Part shown: positions 62,446-64,000 of the stretch, piece by piece
Layout: each line of letters begins with the position of its first letter
How positions within the stretch are numbered: position 1 is the first letter of the stretch
NCBI GenBank assembly: GCA_934408585.1
Contig: CAKRVA010000003.1
Coordinates: 1-64,000, forward strand
Source of the DNA: an uncultured Lachnospiraceae bacterium
GTDB lineage: Bacteria > Bacillota > Clostridia > Lachnospirales > Lachnospiraceae
Length of the DNA stretch: 64,000 nt
Direction: 5' to 3'
Position numbers and translations under genes: made by a program
The notes under the pieces: model-generated
The model's input: only the letters and a program-made list of their open reading frames with translations
Told to the model about the DNA's origin: nothing
Database searches by the model: none

Positions 62446-63060
62446 TTCGATAAAACGCATGATGTAAGTTACCTCAATTTCTTGGAGCAATTTTACCAGC
62501 TGCAGTATTTCAAAGGTCTGGCTCGCTTCCACATTCTCAATATAAGCAGCCAAGAATAGGTAAGTAGCTTCCTCATTCCAATATAAATCCCAGCTTTGTA
62601 ATATATCTTGCACAATCTCTCCAGAGGTTAAATCTGCCAGCTTCTTCTGTAAAACAGGGTGCATCTGTGCGGTAAATATTTCTTTGGCTTTATTCAGTGC
62701 GTCATTAACAGTAATACTAGCCAAGTCATAGTTTTTAAAAATCTTCTCGAGTACCGTACATTTGTCTATGGGATGTGTTGACAGCCAGCATATTCCATTT
62801 TTCAAAGCATTATAAATTTCCTTTCTTCTCAGCTCGTCTTGTCCTATCGTATCTATCCTACGAGTGCTGTCCCATTCATCAGCTAGACCAGCCTCCAAAT
62901 CCAATAAGTGTAGAGCATCATGTCGTAATGGTGTAAATAAGGGTATGGTAGCGTCTACCACTCCCTTGGATATCCATCCGGAGACATTTTCATCACGTGC
63001 CCGTAGATCTGCAAGAATAACCTCTGCCCGAGGGCTACTACTAAAAAGTCTTTTAGCCAT
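62443..63060 (-). CDS. Unrecognised 205-residue protein
   Basis: Cytoplasmic, helical. Segments such as PRAEVILADLRARDENVSGW, LFTPLRHDALHLLDLEAGLA and VLQKKLADLTSGEIVQDILQ show no motif I know. The C-terminal part is hydrophobic-helical (EEATYLFLAAYIENVEASQT). A ribosome site (GGAGATATTAAAA) precedes the ATG. It may be the last gene of the right element or the first of the host region. Confidence 0.45.
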   Translation of the reverse strand: MAKRLFSSSPRAEVILADLRARDENVSGWISKGVVDATIPLFTPLRHDALHLLDLEAGLADEWDSTRRIDTIGQDELRRKEIYNALKNGICWLSTHPIDKCTVLEKIFKNYDLASITVNDALNKAKEIFTAQMHPVLQKKLADLTSGEIVQDILQSWDLYWNEEATYLFLAAYIENVEASQTFEILQLVKLLQEIEVTYIMRFIE

Positions 63061-63375
63061 TTTTAATATCTCCTTTCTTTTCTGCTATGCCGCACCTTGG
63101 TTATATACCGTGGTATATACTCTGCATGGCATTATATTACTATATATACTTATGCATGTCAATAGCTTTGTATAAAAATTTATGTATAAAAGCTATTTTT
63201 TTAATTATTTGTTCTTTTTACATGTCATATAGATTATATTATGCATTATTTTCTTTGCCAACCCCTTTCTTTACTCCTTTATGTATATGCTATATATGCT
63301 TTACTAGTATATACCGTTTGTTTCTTTTCTAAACATAACAATGTACTATCATGCATATGTCAAGACATAAGTAAA
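63061..63375. other. A/T-rich intergenic region without recognisable gene
   Basis: About 315 bases, very A/T-rich, with repeated TATATA/ATGCAT-type words (GCATGTC, ATATATGC, GCATATGTC) and no ribosome site before any frame. Promoter-like elements for the gene at 62443 are possible (TATACTATATAT), but not decidable. Confidence 0.4.
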
Positions 63376-63428
63376 ATAAACGAGAAGCATTCATTTTCTG
63401 ATACCAATGCCTCCCGTTTATTTTTCTT
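63375..63428. terminator. Terminator after the PIN gene
   Basis: AAACG-G-GGCATT / AATGC-C-CGTTT hairpin with U-run on the plus side and A/T flank on the minus side, just after the PIN-gene stop. Confidence 0.65.
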
Positions 63429-63435
63429 TTAACAC

Positions 63436-63834
63436 CTATAAATAAAACTCCAGAAATTCTGTTGGTGTCATAATCTCCGGCTTTTCTATATCAATATCCT
63501 TGAAATCCTTGTCTCCGGTAATTAAAATATCCACATCCTCAATAATTGCTGTGTAAAGTACCGGATAGTCCTTGATATCCCGAATATCAAATAAGCCTTC
63601 CTCCAGATCATTGGGTGTGTATACATACTCATAACTCATCGCCACCAACAATTTGTTAATTACGTGTTCCTTATTGGGAAATTTTCTCTTTACAACGTTC
63701 TTAAGCTCCTCTACTACATAAGATGACAATACCAGTTGATGCCTTGTAAAAATACAATTCATTAAGGTATCCATTTTACTGCCGGGAAAAAGTAGTGCCG
63801 ATATCAACACATTCGTATCCAGCATAATCCGCAT
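63436..63834 (-). CDS. PIN-domain toxin (COG1569-type)
   Basis: 132 residues. The PIN acidic residues are in MLDTNVLISALLFPGS (Asp), VVEELKNVVKR (Glu) and ITGDKDFKDIDI (Asp pair). Such proteins are Mg2+-dependent RNases, usually toxins of type II toxin-antitoxin pairs. The ATG comes 1 base after the stop of an AbrB/MazE-like gene, the normal order antitoxin then toxin. Confidence 0.82.
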   Translation of the reverse strand: MRIMLDTNVLISALLFPGSKMDTLMNCIFTRHQLVLSSYVVEELKNVVKRKFPNKEHVINKLLVAMSYEYVYTPNDLEEGLFDIRDIKDYPVLYTAIIEDVDILITGDKDFKDIDIEKPEIMTPTEFLEFYL

Positions 63835-64000
63835 CTACTTCACCACGCTTTCTTCCCTAATCTCTTTGAGCATTTCCATTACATCATTGTCATCACGAAG
63901 CCCAAGTCTTTCTGCCTCTCCTGTAAATGCTCTCTGTGCTTCACGTAATGCATCCATGGAAGAATTCAACATATAAATTTTTCCGGCCTCTTCCACAAAT
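63835..64000 (-). CDS. AbrB/MazE-type antitoxin, C-terminal part
   Basis: The minus strand reads VEEAGKIYMLNSSMDALREA, QRAFTGEAERLGLRDDNDVM and EMLKEIREESVVK before the stop, the usual C-terminal tail of AbrB/MazE-like antitoxins that precede PIN toxins. The DNA-binding N-terminus lies beyond the window. It should bind and neutralise the PIN protein and repress the pair. Confidence 0.7.
   Translation of the reverse strand, partial: FVEEAGKIYMLNSSMDALREAQRAFTGEAERLGLRDDNDVMEMLKEIREESVVK

Noticed and set aside
1..64000. tRNA and rRNA genes
   Set aside because: No cloverleaf with a T-arm GGTTCGAATC-type motif and CCA end, and no rRNA core sequence was found on either strand by eye.

Overview
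The window looks like a low-to-medium GC Firmicutes chromosome, most likely class Clostridia, family Lachnospiraceae. The grounds are gene content and style: a T-box riboswitch, a yjdF riboswitch, a PPi-dependent phosphofructokinase, DUF3048/DUF5721/DUF1015/DUF6033/DUF6061/DUF896 proteins, strong AGGAGG-type ribosome binding sites and a Tn916-type integrase. Family names rest on recognition of residues and motifs, not on a database search.

Left part (1-44.5 kb) is ordinary chromosome, mostly on the minus strand. It opens with the first 12 codons of rpsJ (S10 operon) behind a long, hairpin-rich 5' leader and a near-consensus promoter. Then come a Tim44-like zinc-ribbon membrane protein, YitT, YbaK, a DUF1015 protein, small regulatory/lipoprotein genes including yjdF with its riboswitch, a NUDIX hydrolase, an aldo/keto reductase, a rhomboid protease, a 51-bp tandem repeat block, an Mrr-like nuclease and proB. 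A plus-strand run holds an rRNA-type methyltransferase and trpS-DUF5721-DUF3048. Minus-strand operons follow: VTC-domain protein/DUF4956/CotH kinase; isochorismatase/CobW GTPase/K+ channel; GH2 beta-mannosidase; rhodanese-TtcA; a TrpB-like enzyme under a Trp-specific T-box; old-yellow-enzyme/AcnX large/AcnX small/HD-GYP; two DUF6033-type proteins; pfp; and a four-gene Fbp-like ABC transporter plus HD-protein operon.

Middle part (44.58-55.67 kb) is bracketed by a perfect 25-bp direct repeat and looks like an integrated element. It carries an AAA-ATPase/subtilisin pair (IetAS-type anti-phage pair), an unrecognised 288-aa protein, two small overlapping membrane genes, an alpha/beta-hydrolase stub, a WYL-regulator/MmcQ-DUF3795/radical-SAM/GyrI cluster whose last gene has an in-frame amber codon, a decayed relaxase tail and a tyrosine integrase cut off before its HxxR/Tyr residues. 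The element is probably no longer self-mobile.

Right part (55.7-~62 kb) is a second mobile element abutting the right copy of the repeat: Tn916-type integrase, two tiny DNA-binding genes (59 and 57 aa), an ADP-ribosyltransferase-fold protein, VirD4 coupling protein, MobV relaxase, and upstream of the relaxase a 23-bp imperfect inverted repeat (oriT candidate) and a run of hairpins. The window ends with an unrecognised 205-aa protein and a PIN-toxin/AbrB-type antitoxin pair. The arrangement suggests two elements placed side by side at one integration site.
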